Part shown: one piece after another, positions 22,736 through 36,166 of the stretch | Layout: each line of letters starts with the position of its first letter | Position numbering within the stretch: the stretch's first letter is position 1 | Assembly: GCA_003254885.1 (NCBI GenBank) | Contig: QANT01008592.1 | Span: 9,933 to 73,932 of the forward strand | Direction: 5' to 3' | Source: Purshia tridentata | Taxonomy: Eukaryota; Streptophyta; Magnoliopsida; Rosales; Rosaceae | Length of the DNA: 64,000 bases | Notes under the pieces: generated by a model | Database searches by the model: none | The model's input: only the letters and a program-made list of their open reading frames with translations | Told to the model about the DNA's origin: nothing | Position numbers and translations under genes: made by a program

Positions 22736-25700
22736 TGGATGTAATATATATATATATATATTATAGTGGCATGTGATGTAATATTTGTGAATTATAGTGC
22801 CCTTTACTATATTATTATGTTTGATTTTTCAACTAGTACCTAATCTAAAATGCTATTAAATCTTGATAGCTAAACTAAAAAATTATTGAAATTTGATATT
22901 TAAAGTCAATTAAACTCTATTTTTATGAGTTGGAAGATTTCAATGATTTAATTAATGGCGGACTACGTCAATATTACACTGTCATGCAATTATGAGCTTG
23001 AGATAATTAAGCTAGTTACAGTTTATACCATTAGCGGCAGACGCAGTAAGATTAATTTATTTAATTAATTCTCTGATGAAAATCAAATGAATATATTGAC
23101 CAATTCAGTGCCGATCTCATTATTGATTTGTTGACAGAAAATCGCAAGTTCAGTGCATATATATGGTGGCGTGGCACTGAAGTCTGTAGCCTTTTTCAAG
23201 CACAAAACCTCGATTCGATGAACCTAACCCCGTTCAATATAGCACGTGAAAAATCTATAAATAAATATACAATTAATTAAACACCTAGTCCCCCGGCCAA
23301 AAAAAAAACACCTAGTCAGTAGCCTAGTATATTTGGTAAAGTGATCAATCAAGTACGTTGGTTCTAAATTTTAAAAGGCATGTATCCCTTCGCTTCTTAG
23401 TTAATCACCAGAACCAATAATTCAATTTTCAAATCATAGAACATCTTTTTAATATATCAAGTGCTCTTTTTTCGATCTCTTCTTTTTGTTAATTTGTTCA
23501 AATTAAATGAATATTTATTCATGTATTTTATATTATATGTAAACTTATGCATTAGTCGTGCAAAATTTTTAATTAGAGAAATTAAAACCATATAAATATC
23601 CGATAGTGTTCCTCAAAATATTAGAAGAAGAAATCTTAAGAATCAAAATCTGATATTATGTACAATATTTAATATCATCTCTATGAATTGGTCATTGATT
23701 TTGGTTGGTTGCTGGCATGCTCCATGCACACCGTTCTTAGATTGTTCGATCGATCGGGAAGTTTCACGTCATAATATGAACCCATTAATTAGTTTAAAAG
23801 TTACAGGGCATTAATTTGACATTAAATATTTAAGTGAAAGTTGAATGTTCGCAAACGACAAAATCCTTCGAAATATTTTTTTCAACCACATGATATCACT
23901 AATCGAGACCTTAATTTCTTGTTTTTAAATTTTAATTTCTTGGTCTGAATTTCCCAATTATCTACCAACAATGAACTAATGAAGTGACGATTTAATAGTC
24001 TTAGTTTAATTAACAGAAGAAATGACGGTGCTTAAGTGACGACTATGGATGTATCAATTATCGCTTTTTTTTTTTTTTGGCCCACTATCATTTATCCTTT
24101 TTTCAAACCTTGTCACATTTTCTAGTATGTTAGGTCTTTAATTATATTTTAACAGCAACAGCGAAGGAAGGTTTTTGTTTCGCGCCTTAATTTGATATGC
24201 TGCACTTGGTGGTTACAGTTTCGCACCCTCAATCTATCGCAATAGAGTGGGTTGTTGTTGCCTAGTGGTGCTAGCTAGCTTCAGTGTTTGCTTGTTTAGG
24301 TTTATGTTGGTGTATTTCGATCCCTGCTAATTTTAGATTTTGTTTTACATGTTTAGAGCTTTTATATTATGCTTCATTATATTCCAAAGGCCTTGAGCCT
24401 TACTTTATTTTTGTAATATATATATATAGGACATTCTCCTTCCTCCCTGGCATCTATCATTCAAGGATTACTACGTCATATATGGTAACATATAATTTTA
24501 TAAATACTTACTTCTTTTAACATAAATGATTATTATTCATTATTCATACAGAAATCAAATTTGATCATCACCTTCCTCAAGCATGACATCTATGATCTAT
24601 CATAAAAGTTAACTATAATTAAATTTTTATATTTAATACGTTTATTAAAATTTTAATTAAAACCACATTAACCAAAAACTTTCAATAACCCTTTCACTTT
24701 CTCAACCCAGCAGCCCCACCAACTCCCCTCCTTCCCGCCTGCCAGTCCACACCGGTGACCTCCCACCACCGGCAACGGCGCCGACCACCATAAACCCGAG
24801 AACAAAAGTGGCAGACTCTCCAACCTCATCACTGCTTATCCCATTCACACCCCTGAATACACTTTCCACAAATCCATCGGCCACAGCTTAATTTGGCAGT
24901 GATATCTATGATCATTACCAGTGGACTTTGTATTGCAGTCACAACTCATGTTGCAACTGTTACCGGGCATATCAAACTCGCCAGAAAAACACCGTATCAC
25001 TTGCTCTTGCTCATGAGTTGCTCCCCTAGAAATCGAAGCTAATTTTCTCTGTTAGATCTGGTAGTGAACGATCAGGTATTCACCCAACAAGAATAGGAAC
25101 CATGCGGGAACCACCTCTTCCTCCTCAAAACTAAATTCTTATTTTTGTTCTCAATTTTAGTATTTGAAAAGGAAAACAAAAGTTACCCACAATAAAAAAT
25201 TAATAATAGTAGGTCAATTCGGTCCATATGGATGCGTTTTTATATGGGATTTGATTATGATTTTGTTCCCCTTTTTTCTTGTTTTCCTTTTTAAAAAAAA
25301 ATTGCAATGAATATAGAAAGAAAATCTTCTAAGATTGAACAACATCATCATGCTTTGCTGTTAGAATACTAATATGAATCATCGAATATGTGAAATGTTA
25401 TTTTATTTGTACAACGTCTAATATTTGACAAAAGACTATTTTATAAAGAATCAAATGTAACAATAATTAGAAAAGGTTTTTCATTTTTTTAATACTTGTA
25501 TTTATTAGAAATTCTTTTGTTTTTATAATGAAATTTATTAGGAATTCAGATTAATTAAAATTTCACGTTTACTATTTTATGATGAAACATAAAATATTAC
25601 AAGCTTGTTCGATCTTTTAAGAAAAAAAAAAAAAACCTAGTAAATTAATTTTTTCTTGGAAAAGCATTTGACTTTGAACTATTGCTGTAATGAAAAATAA

Positions 25701-26035
25701 AACTGCGGGCTGCCTGCAGCTGCCAATTTTTATTTTATTTTATTTTAATGAAAATAGCAGATTCCAATTGAGCGAGGAACCATCATACGCATAACGACAT
25801 AAGACACCGAGTGTCCATGCAGATTAGTATCATCGTGCTTCTCACATGCAAGACGTTTCGGTTGGCTCTATATTTGCCTACTTTTTTTTTGGTTAAGAGT
25901 CGCGCCACTCCCCCGCATAAACGTCTTAGAACCCGAATATAACTCTTCATCTTCTCTTCCCTCTCACTGTCGTTATTTCTCCCTTCAATTTCAAATTCCT
26001 CAAAAAAATTTCTCTCCCTTTCGCAGCCCCCAAAC

Positions 26036-26044
26036 AAACCCTAA
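26036..26044 (+). promoter_or_regulatory. Telo box AAACCCTAA upstream of MORC
   Basis: A perfect AAACCCTAA lies 54 bases before the MORC start codon, in the probable leader or core promoter. Such boxes are typical of plant genes expressed in dividing cells. Confidence 0.4.
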
Positions 26045-26097
26045 ATTTGACAAACCATCACTTCGCTCTAAACCTCTCGCATTGTGCTTAAAACCAT

Positions 26098-29000
26098 ATG
26101 GACCCCACCGTTTCCGTTAAGCAAGAAATCCTCCCCAAGAAAACCAGTCAAATTTCCCATCCCTCGCCAATCGCCGTTAGCAGCGATAGTAGCAGTAGCA
26201 GTAGTACTTCTATTGATTCTTTGGACATCCAAGACCTAAATACCAATTCCGTCTTCGATTCCGTGACAAGCAAGTTGAATAACAAACGTAATTCGGATGG
26301 AGCCGAAGAAGTTATAACCAAGAAGTCGAAAGGTGAGGGCAACCGGGGCTTCGTGTTGCCTGTAGGGTTTCTACAACCTTTGCCGCCACTGTACCCGTCG
26401 ACGACGTCGTTGCCTACGGGCGGAACTTTGGCCGTGACCAAGGCGGTGCCTTTGGCTCAGGTTTTGCCGGACTCAACGTGTTTGACAGAGAACGTCGATA
26501 ATGGGAGTAACCAAGTGGCTCCGGTTTTACGTAGTTGCAAGCAGTTTTGGAAAGCAGGGGACTATGAGGGTGGCATTGACAGCAATGCCAATTGTTCGTC
26601 CTCTTCTGGTAAATTAGTGCAGGCTTTGCTTTGTTTTAAAACTGTTAATTGTTATGCATGAACTCATGGATGAATTTAAATGTCTTTATGATTTCTTATT
26701 GGTTCAAATGGAAATTGTTAATGTGTTTGAGGAGATATGTTAATGAACTTCTAGTGCTCTTGGCTTCTTGCAGTTGGCATGGATCATCTCAGGGTCCATC
26801 CTAAGTTTTTACATTCAAATGCGACCAGTCATAAGTGGGCTTTGGGAGGTACATAATTTTATCACTAAACTTAGGAACTTTTGATGTATTTCTCTCTTTC
26901 TTTCGTTCTTTCTTTATTTTTATTTTTTTTCTTATGTATGCTAGAATTTTACTGACTTGTGATCTCTCTTTGCAGCTTTTGCAGAGCTTCTAGACAATTC
27001 TTTAGATGAGGTAATTGAACTTCATTTTTCTTGTTTTCCAAAAATTTATGGCAATGCATTTTTATCCTAAAGTCTTTTTCTTGACTATTTATGATGGCCA
27101 GGTCTGCAACGGAGCTACTTATGCTAATATTGACATGATGAGAAATAAGAAAGATGGCAGTGTGATGTTGGTGGCTGAAGGTATGTTGCTGCATCTCTTT
27201 GCCTTTGTTTGCCTAGACCTTATCAATTTCACTTATGCAGGTGTTGAGAATAGCTTTAGGTATCCAGTATCAATTTAATTTGGTATTCATAGTATCATCT
27301 TATAGGACATGTGTTCTCTGTCTGTGTTTTGGCATTTGCAATTGAATTTTACCATTCTCAATTTCTTTTGATTTTACTTAAAAACATGACTCTACTCTCT
27401 TTATACAAATGACAATGGTTGTTTTTATTTAACTTTTTGACTGCAGATGATGGTGGGGGAATGACTCCTGATAAAATGCGACAGTGCATGTCTCTTGGGT
27501 ATTCTGCAAAAAGCAAAATTGCAAATACTATTGGTCAATGTGAGCTGCTTTATTATTTACATGAATTGTACTCTACAAATTCTCTATGTAATTGGTAGTA
27601 GAATAAGCATTATCACAGAGAAGATAATTTCACTAATTATTATTCTCATTTTTTTGGTGATTCCATTTGTTTCTTCAGATGGAAATGGTTTCAAGACGAG
27701 TACTATGAGGCTCGGAGCAGACGTGATCGTGTTTTCTCGTTGTGAGGGGAATGATGGAAGAAGGTTTTTTTTTCATCTGTCTAGATTAAACCTTGGATTG
27801 AATTTTACATGATTGTGCATTTTATAAGGCAACCTGCTGAAAAATAGAGACTTTTGTTATTTTTTCTTTTTACTTTAAACTGCCTGCTGCTTTAAATTTG
27901 TTTGATTGTCAACTTTAAAAGTAATCAGCTCGTATTCTTTTATATTAGCCCAACACAGACCATTGGAATGCTATCCTACACATTTCTGAGGGGTACCGGA
28001 AAGGAAGATATTGTGGTTCCCATGGTAAGAACAATTTTTGCTGTAAATAATGGTAACACCAATGTCAACATGACTTAATACTTAGTACGTTCCTTGCCTT
28101 GCTATCTGTTTAATTTTTTATGAACAGGAATTTGTTTTTTAAAGAAGCCCAAATTCTTAATTTTTTATGATACTTTGTTGGCCTGGGTAAGAATTATTGG
28201 GTTTGTTTTTGCCTTGATTCCTGACCTTTCTGGCTGGGACTCTGGATTTGGTGTTGGAATTCATGCCATCATCTTACTGGAGGAGTTCGATTGTTCTGAA
28301 CTCCAATATTTGCTTGTTGGGTTGAGTGTTCTCAACTCAAGGATTTGCTTACTAGTTTAAGCTGTATGTTGATCAGGAATAGCAGTAAAAGATCATTGTT
28401 AGTGCTGAATATATAAGATAAGCTTAGTAATTGGAAAACTGGGAATCGATGTAAATTGATCAACTGCCTCCACTCAATATGTTTTTTCACATAAACTTGT
28501 ATGTATTGTTTTTTTAATTGTGACTTTCCTTTTTTAACTGCAAGATTGACTATGAGAGAAAAGGTCAAGGTTGGGACAAGATGAGACGGGGTTCTCCAGA
28601 TGATTGGAAGAGAAACTTAGCTACCATAGTGCAGTGGTCTCCTTATTCAAGTGAACAAGATCTTCTTCAGCAAGTAAGTCTCTTCCTTCTTTTTGTCCAA
28701 ACTCTATTTTTTCTCTTTCATATTTTTGGCATAATCTAACTATGAGAGAGTTATCTAATTTAGTTTGCTGTTGCGTTAATTATGAACTATATTTTAGTTA
28801 TAGGGTTTGCTTGTAGTCCTTTATTCATTTTAATCTCATATCTCATATCTTATATTCTTATACCAATTTTGTATACTATGTGAGTTCTTGGGTTGATTCT
28901 CTTTACAAAAAGCTGCCTTAAATAATATTTAACTTATCTTAGAAAAAAAGATTGTTAGCATTTTTAAGCACTAGTGCAGGAATGTATATCATAGTGTTAG

Positions 29001-32000
29001 ATCAATTGTTCTAGTGAAACACCAAATTTTTTTGTAAAATTTCACTAGTATTGTTGTCCTGTTACTAGAAAGTGAGCTAAACATACTCTTTTAAGTGTTT
29101 TGAGAAAACACATCTTCAATTCATTGCTATTGTTCAGATCACTTTTTTTTTTTTGGTCTTTAATTTCTGTGCAAAGACAAATTCATCACTTCTATGTCTT
29201 TCCTTATCATATCTGATTCTATTATTCTTTTTACACTGTAGTTTAAGTTCTTCAGAAAGCACGGGACACGTATAATAATATACAACCTTTGGGAGGATGA
29301 TGAAGGACAACTGGAACTTGATTTTGATACGGATCCCAATGTGAGCTTTTGACTCTTTTATTTTCTGACCATTTAATATAAAGGGTATCTGTAGTTTCAG
29401 ATATGAGTTCTTAATTTTCACGTTTGAAATGACAGGACATCCAAATTAGAGGAGTCAACAGGGATGAGAAGAACATTCAAATGGCAAAAAAGTATCCCAA
29501 CTCTAGACACTTCTTAACTTATCGACATTCATTAAGGGTATGTTTGAAGTGCTCATTCAACTTGAATGAATGTTTACATTCATTGTGACAGATACTGCAA
29601 TTTTTATTTTTTTAAATTCCACATATGCTCTGTACATCGGTATTCATGCTACCTCATTCTTCTTTGCCAGAGTTATGCATCAATCCTGTATCTCAGGCTT
29701 CCGTCTAACTTCAGAATTATTCTGCGTGGGAAAGATGTTGAACATCACAATATAGTGAATGACATGATGTTAGCTAAGGAGGTGACATATAGACCTCTGA
29801 ATCTTCCGGAAGTGTCAAAAGATGCAAATGTATTACGTTGAACTTAATCTTGGAACTTGCATTATTTTTTGTCTTTATATTTATAATATCCTTATTTTTT
29901 TCCTTTTTTTTACAGATGATTGCCAATGTGAAACTTGGGTTTGTAAAGGATGCACAGTTTCATATTGATGTCCAAGGGTTCAATGTTTATCATAAAAATC
30001 GACTGATTAAGGTTAGCTGTTTATGTTTTCCTGTACAAATTTGTACCATTTTTTCCATGGTCGAGAGAATAATGCTTTCATTTTATGTGTTGTGGCTGTT
30101 AAGTATTCTAGGTTGCCATACCTCTTTAATCCGTTCTAGATATATTTTAGGATTATTCTTACATGGATTAATGCAGAGAATATTTACAATGTACAATATG
30201 ATATTCTTGCTTTGTCTTTGCTAGAATTAGACGCTGGAAAAACTTGCATTCTTGTAATATTAACAGTATATTGTCTATTCTTGTCTTCTTTTGCCTGAAA
30301 AATTTTATTTGTCAGCCGTTTTGGCGGGTTTGGAATGCTGCTGGTAGCGATGGTCGTGGAGTTATAGGTATTTTGTATTACTTTTTAAATGAATTAATTC
30401 TAGTGTTGCGGTGACTAATTGTGATAAGAATTAGTTATGTTACTCCACTCTTGTCACATTTTTTCTCTGTAACAGGTGTGTTGGAAGCTAATTTTGTTGA
30501 ACCAGCTCATGATAAACAGGGCTTTGAGCGGACATCTGTGCTTTCAAGACTTGAGGCGCGATTGATTAAAATGCAAAAAGCTTTCTGGTTTTTTTTTTCT
30601 TTCCTTCTTCATGCCATTTGAGTAACTTGAGGTTTTATGCATTTAATTATTTTAACCATTTTTCCTAGGTCTAAAAATTGTCAGATTGTTGGTTATGCTC
30701 CAAGAAGACGTTCTAGTGATTTCCCAGAAAGAGAACCTTTAGTATCTGGTAAAGAGAAATCATCACGCATAAATCAGAATGGCCATGGTTCTAGTAGTGT
30801 AGGGCTTAAGACAAAGTCTAGTAACAAACTCGAAAAAGGATCATCACCAGTGAATGCTTCTCGTGAAGATGAGAGCTGTTATGAGGCATCACATTATTCT
30901 GTAGAACCTCAGCAAGAACCTGCTTTAGAAGCAAGGGGCCATCAAATGCCTAAGCGGTCACTTTTCAAGGTCACCTTTTCCCATTTCTCAACTATAATTT
31001 CTCTGGCACATATGATTTTAATTTTTTTGGTGCTATCACATTATTCTGTAGAACCTCATGCAGTGTTTGCTTCCTCCAAATAGTCAACTTTCCTCCTTTT
31101 TTTTTTTCCCCCTAGTATGCTTATGTTCACTTCCCATTAACAGATAGCGGCTAAAAATGGAGAGGGGCATGTTTCTACTGATCCCAATATTGAGAGTTCA
31201 ATTAAGTTGAAAAAAGATTCTCGTGAATCGAATGAAAGGTTCTATCAGCAGTATTTTGAAATTCTTATGTTGTTTCATTGTGCCAATAGTTTTTTTTATA
31301 AAAAATTTACCATTTAAATTTGTGTTTCTTTTTTTTTTTGCAGATTGAAGGAGACTAGTGGTCCGACAATGGCTAAATTGTTAAGTGATTTCAGTTATGA
31401 AAGAGATAGATGTAAATCTCTTCAAAAGGAAGTAAGTGCACAACTAGTTGGTTATGGTTGAGTTGGGTGCGAAGGCATGTTTTAACATCAATGTGTTGCT
31501 TCTCTTTTTGTTATACCGTCTTAATTTGGCGCTTTAAATGTTTATTTTAAATTTTTATTTGCATACAGTTCTAGCATATTCAGGGTAATACTATTGATAA
31601 ACATCAAAGCAGTACCAAGGTCATTCCAACTGCAGGACAGGCTGGATTTCCTGTCATATTTTGTACAACCAATAAATTTACTATTGATAAGCTGAATTCG
31701 AATTTTCTGCTAAACTGATTTGAAAGTTTATTCTACGGCTGATGTGGTCTATTGACTCTATTGTGGCCTTGGGTCGTTTATGTTGACTATTACTGCAAGT
31801 CAGTCAGCTTTGTAGAAATGAACTGGAAAAAAACTTGCTGGTTTTCATTGATGTTAAGTAGTCCAGGCATGCTGCATCAGTAGTTATATGCTGAAAAGGT
31901 TTTCCTTTCTGGTTGCATATTATATATTATGGCTTATGAATTTTCATCCCTCATACTTTTATTTTTTTCTCTTAAATCAGCTTGAACAGGCACAACAAAG

Positions 32001-32267
32001 AATAGAAGAGCTGGACAAAGAGCAATTAGCTATAATTGAGATATTAGTGGCAGAAAGGGCTGAGCGAGAACAGGAGGAGGAAAGACTAAGGAAAAGCTTA
32101 ACGGTGAGGAAATTCATCCAATCATTCTTTCATATTCACTTGTCCATTATCTCTAAGATCTAATGTTCATTTTCTGGCTGCAGGATGCATCTAACACCAT
32201 TGATGAGCTGCTTGGGAGGGTGAGACAGCTAGAAGGAAGGAAGGTAGTGAAAGCTGAACATCAATGA
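26098..32267 (+). CDS. MORC family GHKL ATPase (plant MORC4/MORC7-like)
   Basis: Nineteen exons join in frame to 797 residues: 26098-26608, 26774-26848, 26976-27010, 27102-27180, 27447-27539, 27679-27763, 27949-28024, 28545-28673, 29242-29340, 29436-29537, 29671-29829, 29916-30011, 30316-30367, 30476-30587, 30669-30969, 31144-31238, 31344-31431, 31981-32103, 32184-32267. A Ser-rich N-terminus precedes the GHKL ATPase fold: ELLDNSLDE (catalytic Glu and Mg-binding Asn), DDGGGMT, and YGNGFKTSTMRLG. The transducer S5 part includes NVYHKNRLIKPFWRVW. A basic, low-complexity linker (GYAPRRRSSDFPERE) leads to a C-terminal coiled coil (LEQAQQRIEELDKEQ) that mediates dimerisation. There is no CW zinc finger, as in all plant MORCs. 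In Arabidopsis, MORCs compact chromatin and support gene silencing and defence; MORC4 and MORC7 are 700-820 residues, which fits. Confidence 0.94.
30888..31058 (+). repeat. 24-nt exon sequence repeated in the following MORC intron
   Basis: A 24-base stretch inside exon 15 (30888-30911) recurs exactly at 31035-31058 in the next intron, 147 bases further on. Flanking bases differ, so it is a short dispersed duplication and not a tandem exon. Confidence 0.85.
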
Positions 32268-33572
32268 AACAATAACAGAGCGAGCGTCTAGGCTTGAGTT
32301 TACTAGTGGCTTATTTGTACAGATATTTATAGTCTATGTAAAGTAAATTCCAATGCCTTTGTGTAGTTAGAAATTTGAAGTGGAAGTTGAATCTGAAAAA
32401 TGGACGAACACAAGCCTTGTATACTTCTCTGGCTCGTTGTTTGAAATTAGCAGTTGCCTATTTTCCTTGATCGAATCTCACTATAAGGCATTAGCAATTA
32501 CATTGTATAAAGAGCATATCAACTTTTTTTTGTTATTTTGAAAGGAGTTGAATCCTTAACTAATCCATTTACACTCTTGGCCTATTAATTTTGATAGCAT
32601 TTGCAATGCGTCTGTTGAGGCAGACCATCTAAATTATTGTATTCATAAGCTTATGGGTTGGATTGGAGATTGGGGAGGAGACGGACCATGTTAAGCCCAG
32701 CCCAATTTTTGGCGGAAGAGTGAAGAAGCATTGCCAAGCACAATTTCCTATTTGTTTGCCCCGTTTGACAAATTTCTGCCTTCAGAACAGTCCAGATTTA
32801 TTCAGTTATTAGCTTTCTGAACAGGCAACTGGGTCAAGCTCATATAAGTAATAAGGTTCAATCTCTCAGTTACAAAACCCTACACCCCATTTTTACACAC
32901 ATACATTGTTAGTTGGTCTTATTCTTATATCATTGTGATTAATATTATAAAGAAATGTAGAATTTTCTTTACTAAAGTTCACGATTAAACATAGGCAATA
33001 TCCAGAGTGGTTTTTGAATTTGTCCATGTTTAGCTTTTAGTTTCGTGGTAGGCTGGTAGCTAGAAGCTAGGTATAGTTGCTTTCGTCCTTCTCACACACT
33101 CTGAAAGTTGAGAATAATCAATTTACTGAGGACTTTGCCTTTATGTAAGTGCTGGACAAAAGTTTATGAGCAGATTCATGTCTCTCTTTTTCTGGATAAT
33201 AGTTTCTTGAATCGGTTTTTTGTTATTGTATCTCATCCATTCATCCATTGTGCATTTGTAGCTACCACGTACGCTCGATGTTAATTTCTAAGAAATATAA
33301 TGCTTGTTAATAATTTGGTCTCTTACCTTAAAAGGCAAATCATGTTCTTTTGCTAGGGTTGGGGGGCTGACAAGCAAACAGATATACATGTGTGTGTGTG
33401 TGGGTCACCTCATTGTTAGCAGTCTGTATAAGTAAAATATGTGGTAATTGTTATATCCAAATGTTGTCCTCCTCATACATAAACAGAAGCATTTTTGTTT
33501 ACCATGACAAATTATAATATACTGAACATAGTTATTGTAGACATGTGAAGGAATCAAATAGTGAGACTAAAG
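32268..33572. other. Convergent intergenic stretch
   Basis: The MORC 3' UTR and the downstream flank of the proline-rich protein gene meet here. A (GT)n tract lies at about 33388-33401. No gene, RNA or mobile element was recognised. Confidence 0.55.
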
Positions 33573-34587
33573 CTATGGGTTCTGGTTTTGAGGGCTATTA
33601 GGAGGGGATGGAGGAATATATGGTATCCAGGTTTTGGGGTCTCTAAGATTGAATGCTGGTGGTGGAGGAGGAGAAAAGACTGAAGGGATATAAGGTATCC
33701 AAGTTCTGGGGTCTCCTAAATTAAATGCAGGTGGAGGGTTTGGGGAAAAAGGATTTGGGGATGGAGGAAAAGGAGGGATGCGTGGGAATGGGAAAGGCAG
33801 AGATGGAGGGCTTGGAAATGGGAATGGGGGCAAGGGCAAAGGAGGAAAGGGTAGTGATGAAAATGGTGGTAGTGGAGGGAATGGGAATTGAGGCAAAGGG
33901 GGCCAAGGGAATCCATATGGAGGGAAGTAAAAAGGAAAAAAGAACTTGGAGGAGTTGAAGGAATTTGCCAATTCCTGCTTCCTATCTCCACATAAGGTGA
34001 CATTTTTCCGAGATGGCTTGTAACTCAGGGCATTCATGCTGTATATACACAGATTATCTTGTTTTGACTTGACCGATATTGCATCTGCTGTGGTCCTCAA
34101 ACCAGGTACACTGCACGCTGAGGATGAGCTGCCTATCAGACTTGCCTGGCACATGGACTTCATTTCCAATCTATCTATGCAGTTAACGCCATCAACAGAA
34201 GGTATTTCCAATTTATACACTCCATACTTATCTGTGGTTCTGTTGACTGAGAAATTGATCTGTTCTGTGGTTTCTGGAGAGTTTCCTCTGAATTTGCATT
34301 TTATGAGAACATTCACACCTGATCAGTGAGAGTCGAGAAATTAATTAAAACACCAATATCAGATAATTAATTACTTAATCTGCTAGTAGCTTTGAGAGTG
34401 AAAATTAACCTGGCAGAAAGTAGCTGCTTCGAGAGAATGTGTTGCTTGAACAGGTATCACAATAAACTGCTCCCACAACAGTGATCCGAGAGGTTGGTGC
34501 TTTAGATCGAGCTACCAGAGCAAGTGGGTGGGTGAAAAAAGATGTAAGTAGAAGAAGAAATATAATTGGATCCATGGAAGAAAACAT
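33573..34587 (-). CDS. Secreted Ole e 1-like domain protein with proline-rich tail
   Basis: Two exons (34587-34410 and 34318-33573) join in frame to 307 residues, or 303 if translation starts at the in-frame ATG at 34575 (MDPIIFLLLLTSFF). The first 20 or so residues form a clear signal peptide. The pollen Ole e 1 / extensin-like domain follows, with ITVVGAVYCDTCSSN and later conserved cysteines (CKFRG, CIDR, MCQASLIGSSSSACSVPG). The last 110 residues are Pro/Phe-rich (PPFPFPSPPSLPFPFP) and end with two related copies of PAFNL.DP.TWIPYIP. This Ole e 1 plus proline-rich plan is typical of plant cell-wall PRP and pistil- or root-associated proteins. The tail has few Ser-Pro4 repeats, so it is not a classic extensin. 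It probably acts in the cell wall; the tissue cannot be told from sequence. Confidence 0.88.
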
Positions 34588-34651
34588 GAGAGAGGTAGAA
34601 AGAAGCTTCTACAAAAGCATGTATGCTTATAGACTTTGATCTAAAGCAGAA

Positions 34652-34658
34652 CTATATA
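34652..34658 (-). promoter_or_regulatory. TATA box of the proline-rich protein gene
   Basis: The minus strand reads TATATAG about 65 bases before the first ATG and about 77 before the second, a suitable distance for a short leader. Confidence 0.45.
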
Positions 34659-36166
34659 GCTGGAAGAGCTCATGCTGTATATGCATATAATGAGCCCGTG
34701 AGTATTTGGTGTTAGGACCAACTGTAATCAGAGAGTTGAAATGATTTATCTATTCACTACAAAACAAAGACATGTGAAGAACCTTTTGGCAGATTGTCAG
34801 GGATGAGGGGTGGAGGGGGCTTCAGTTCTGTTGCAAATTAAAAGGTGGTGGAAATTGAACTAAAGGCTATTTGAATTTCTAGATGGGAAAAGTCTAAAGG
34901 CTTTAAGGACTTAATTGCTGTGGGACATTTTCTTTTTTCTTTTTTTACATTAATCATGCATTGGGGATCATTTTCTGCCTAATCCCTTGTGATGTTTCTT
35001 TGGTTTTCTGGCTACTTCCCACTGTTTGACAACCACTAGATAACTGACAATTTGAAGAAAATTTCTTTATCAAAATTATCATGCGCAACTAGCTAGTATT
35101 TATAATGTGTGCTGGACAGACTTGGATACATTAACAGATCATGGTTCCTAAGTTGTTTGAGTTTCATAGTTTTGTCTCTTATCAAGAAGTAGCTCGAATA
35201 TTCGCTGGTAAAATAAAAATTGCTGTTATGTTACTACATTATTGTAAGGTTCTCTTTCCATATATGGGATTTATTCTCCTAGTTTGAGTGTTGGATAAAC
35301 TATTTGATTGATTGGTTCTCAAAGACTTATTAATTTGATCTATCTATATTTTACTATTCTATATGTTCTACGCTTACAATACGTAGCAGTCTCATTGGCT
35401 TGTCATCGCTGGAGTTAGATTTTGTGCATATATTTAAGATCTTCAAAACTGTCCCAGAATCCAAGAGGGGTTATGCCTTTAAATTTGGTTCATTACTCAA
35501 AAGTCATATGAAATCAGAACATACAATACCAAAACAAAATAAACGGGGGACTAGGGACAAAGAGCACCAAAATTAGGGATTGGGCTGGGCCAGAGTTACA
35601 CTTCATGCGTGCCACATTGGCAAATCTATACCTCTCAAATTCCTTGGGCCTGTGATACCGAATGGTATTAAGGTCGGTTGTATGCGTTTGTTTCAAAGCC
35701 CATTGTTCATGGAAAAAGAAAGACACTAGAACGCAGAGTTACCATTGTTCTTGAACCCACAAGGGACATACTGTCCCATCATCATCTGTGTAGTATATGC
35801 TGCTGTGCAGGTGGGGAAACTAGGAAATATTATAAGCATTTAATTTTGAAGAGCCAGTCCACTTTACCAGATAAGAATCTTCCTCAACAATAATCATGAG
35901 AATTAAGAATCATAATTGGTATACACACACTCCACAAAATGCCAAATCGATTCTGTTAAGTCACTTTAATAATGAAATGAAGAAGGAGGAATCATTTTTA
36001 TATATAGAAAATTAAAAGTGAGGAAATGAACATAATATTTTTCCAATGTATTTAAATTGGAGATCATCAAGACAAGACCAACCCCTTTTTTTTTTCTGTG
36101 ACACGTAAACTAAATTGCTACTAGCTAGCTCACATTGACAGAATGATGTGAGTCTCTCTCTGAGTA
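34659..36166. other. Intergenic region
   Basis: The stretch is AT-rich and holds the promoter of the proline-rich protein gene and the 3' flank of the glutaredoxin gene. Small open frames at 35514-35726 and 35678-35893 overlap each other and show no family features. Nothing else was recognised. Confidence 0.55.

Larger units (their letters stand above)
21391..26097. other. Long AT-rich intergenic region
   Basis: About 4.7 kb lacks a convincing gene. It contains a degenerate repeat with GTCACA/TGTGAC motifs (about 22425-22735), a (TA)n tract at about 22747-22762, and a GC-richer island at about 24695-25090 whose open frames (for example 24702-24884 on the minus strand) match no family I know. 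The last 300 bases are the MORC promoter and leader. Confidence 0.55.

Noticed and set aside
24702-24884. Glycine-rich 60-codon minus-strand frame
   Set aside because: Too short, no recognised motif, and the opposite strand is equally open; kept only as an unassigned island.
28175-28360. 61-codon frame inside a MORC intron
   Set aside because: It lies between MORC exons 7 and 8, has no homology that I recognise, and the MORC frame is complete without it.
33725-33958. Gly/Met/Glu-rich plus-strand frame
   Set aside because: It is the reverse of the proline-rich tail of the Ole e 1-like protein.
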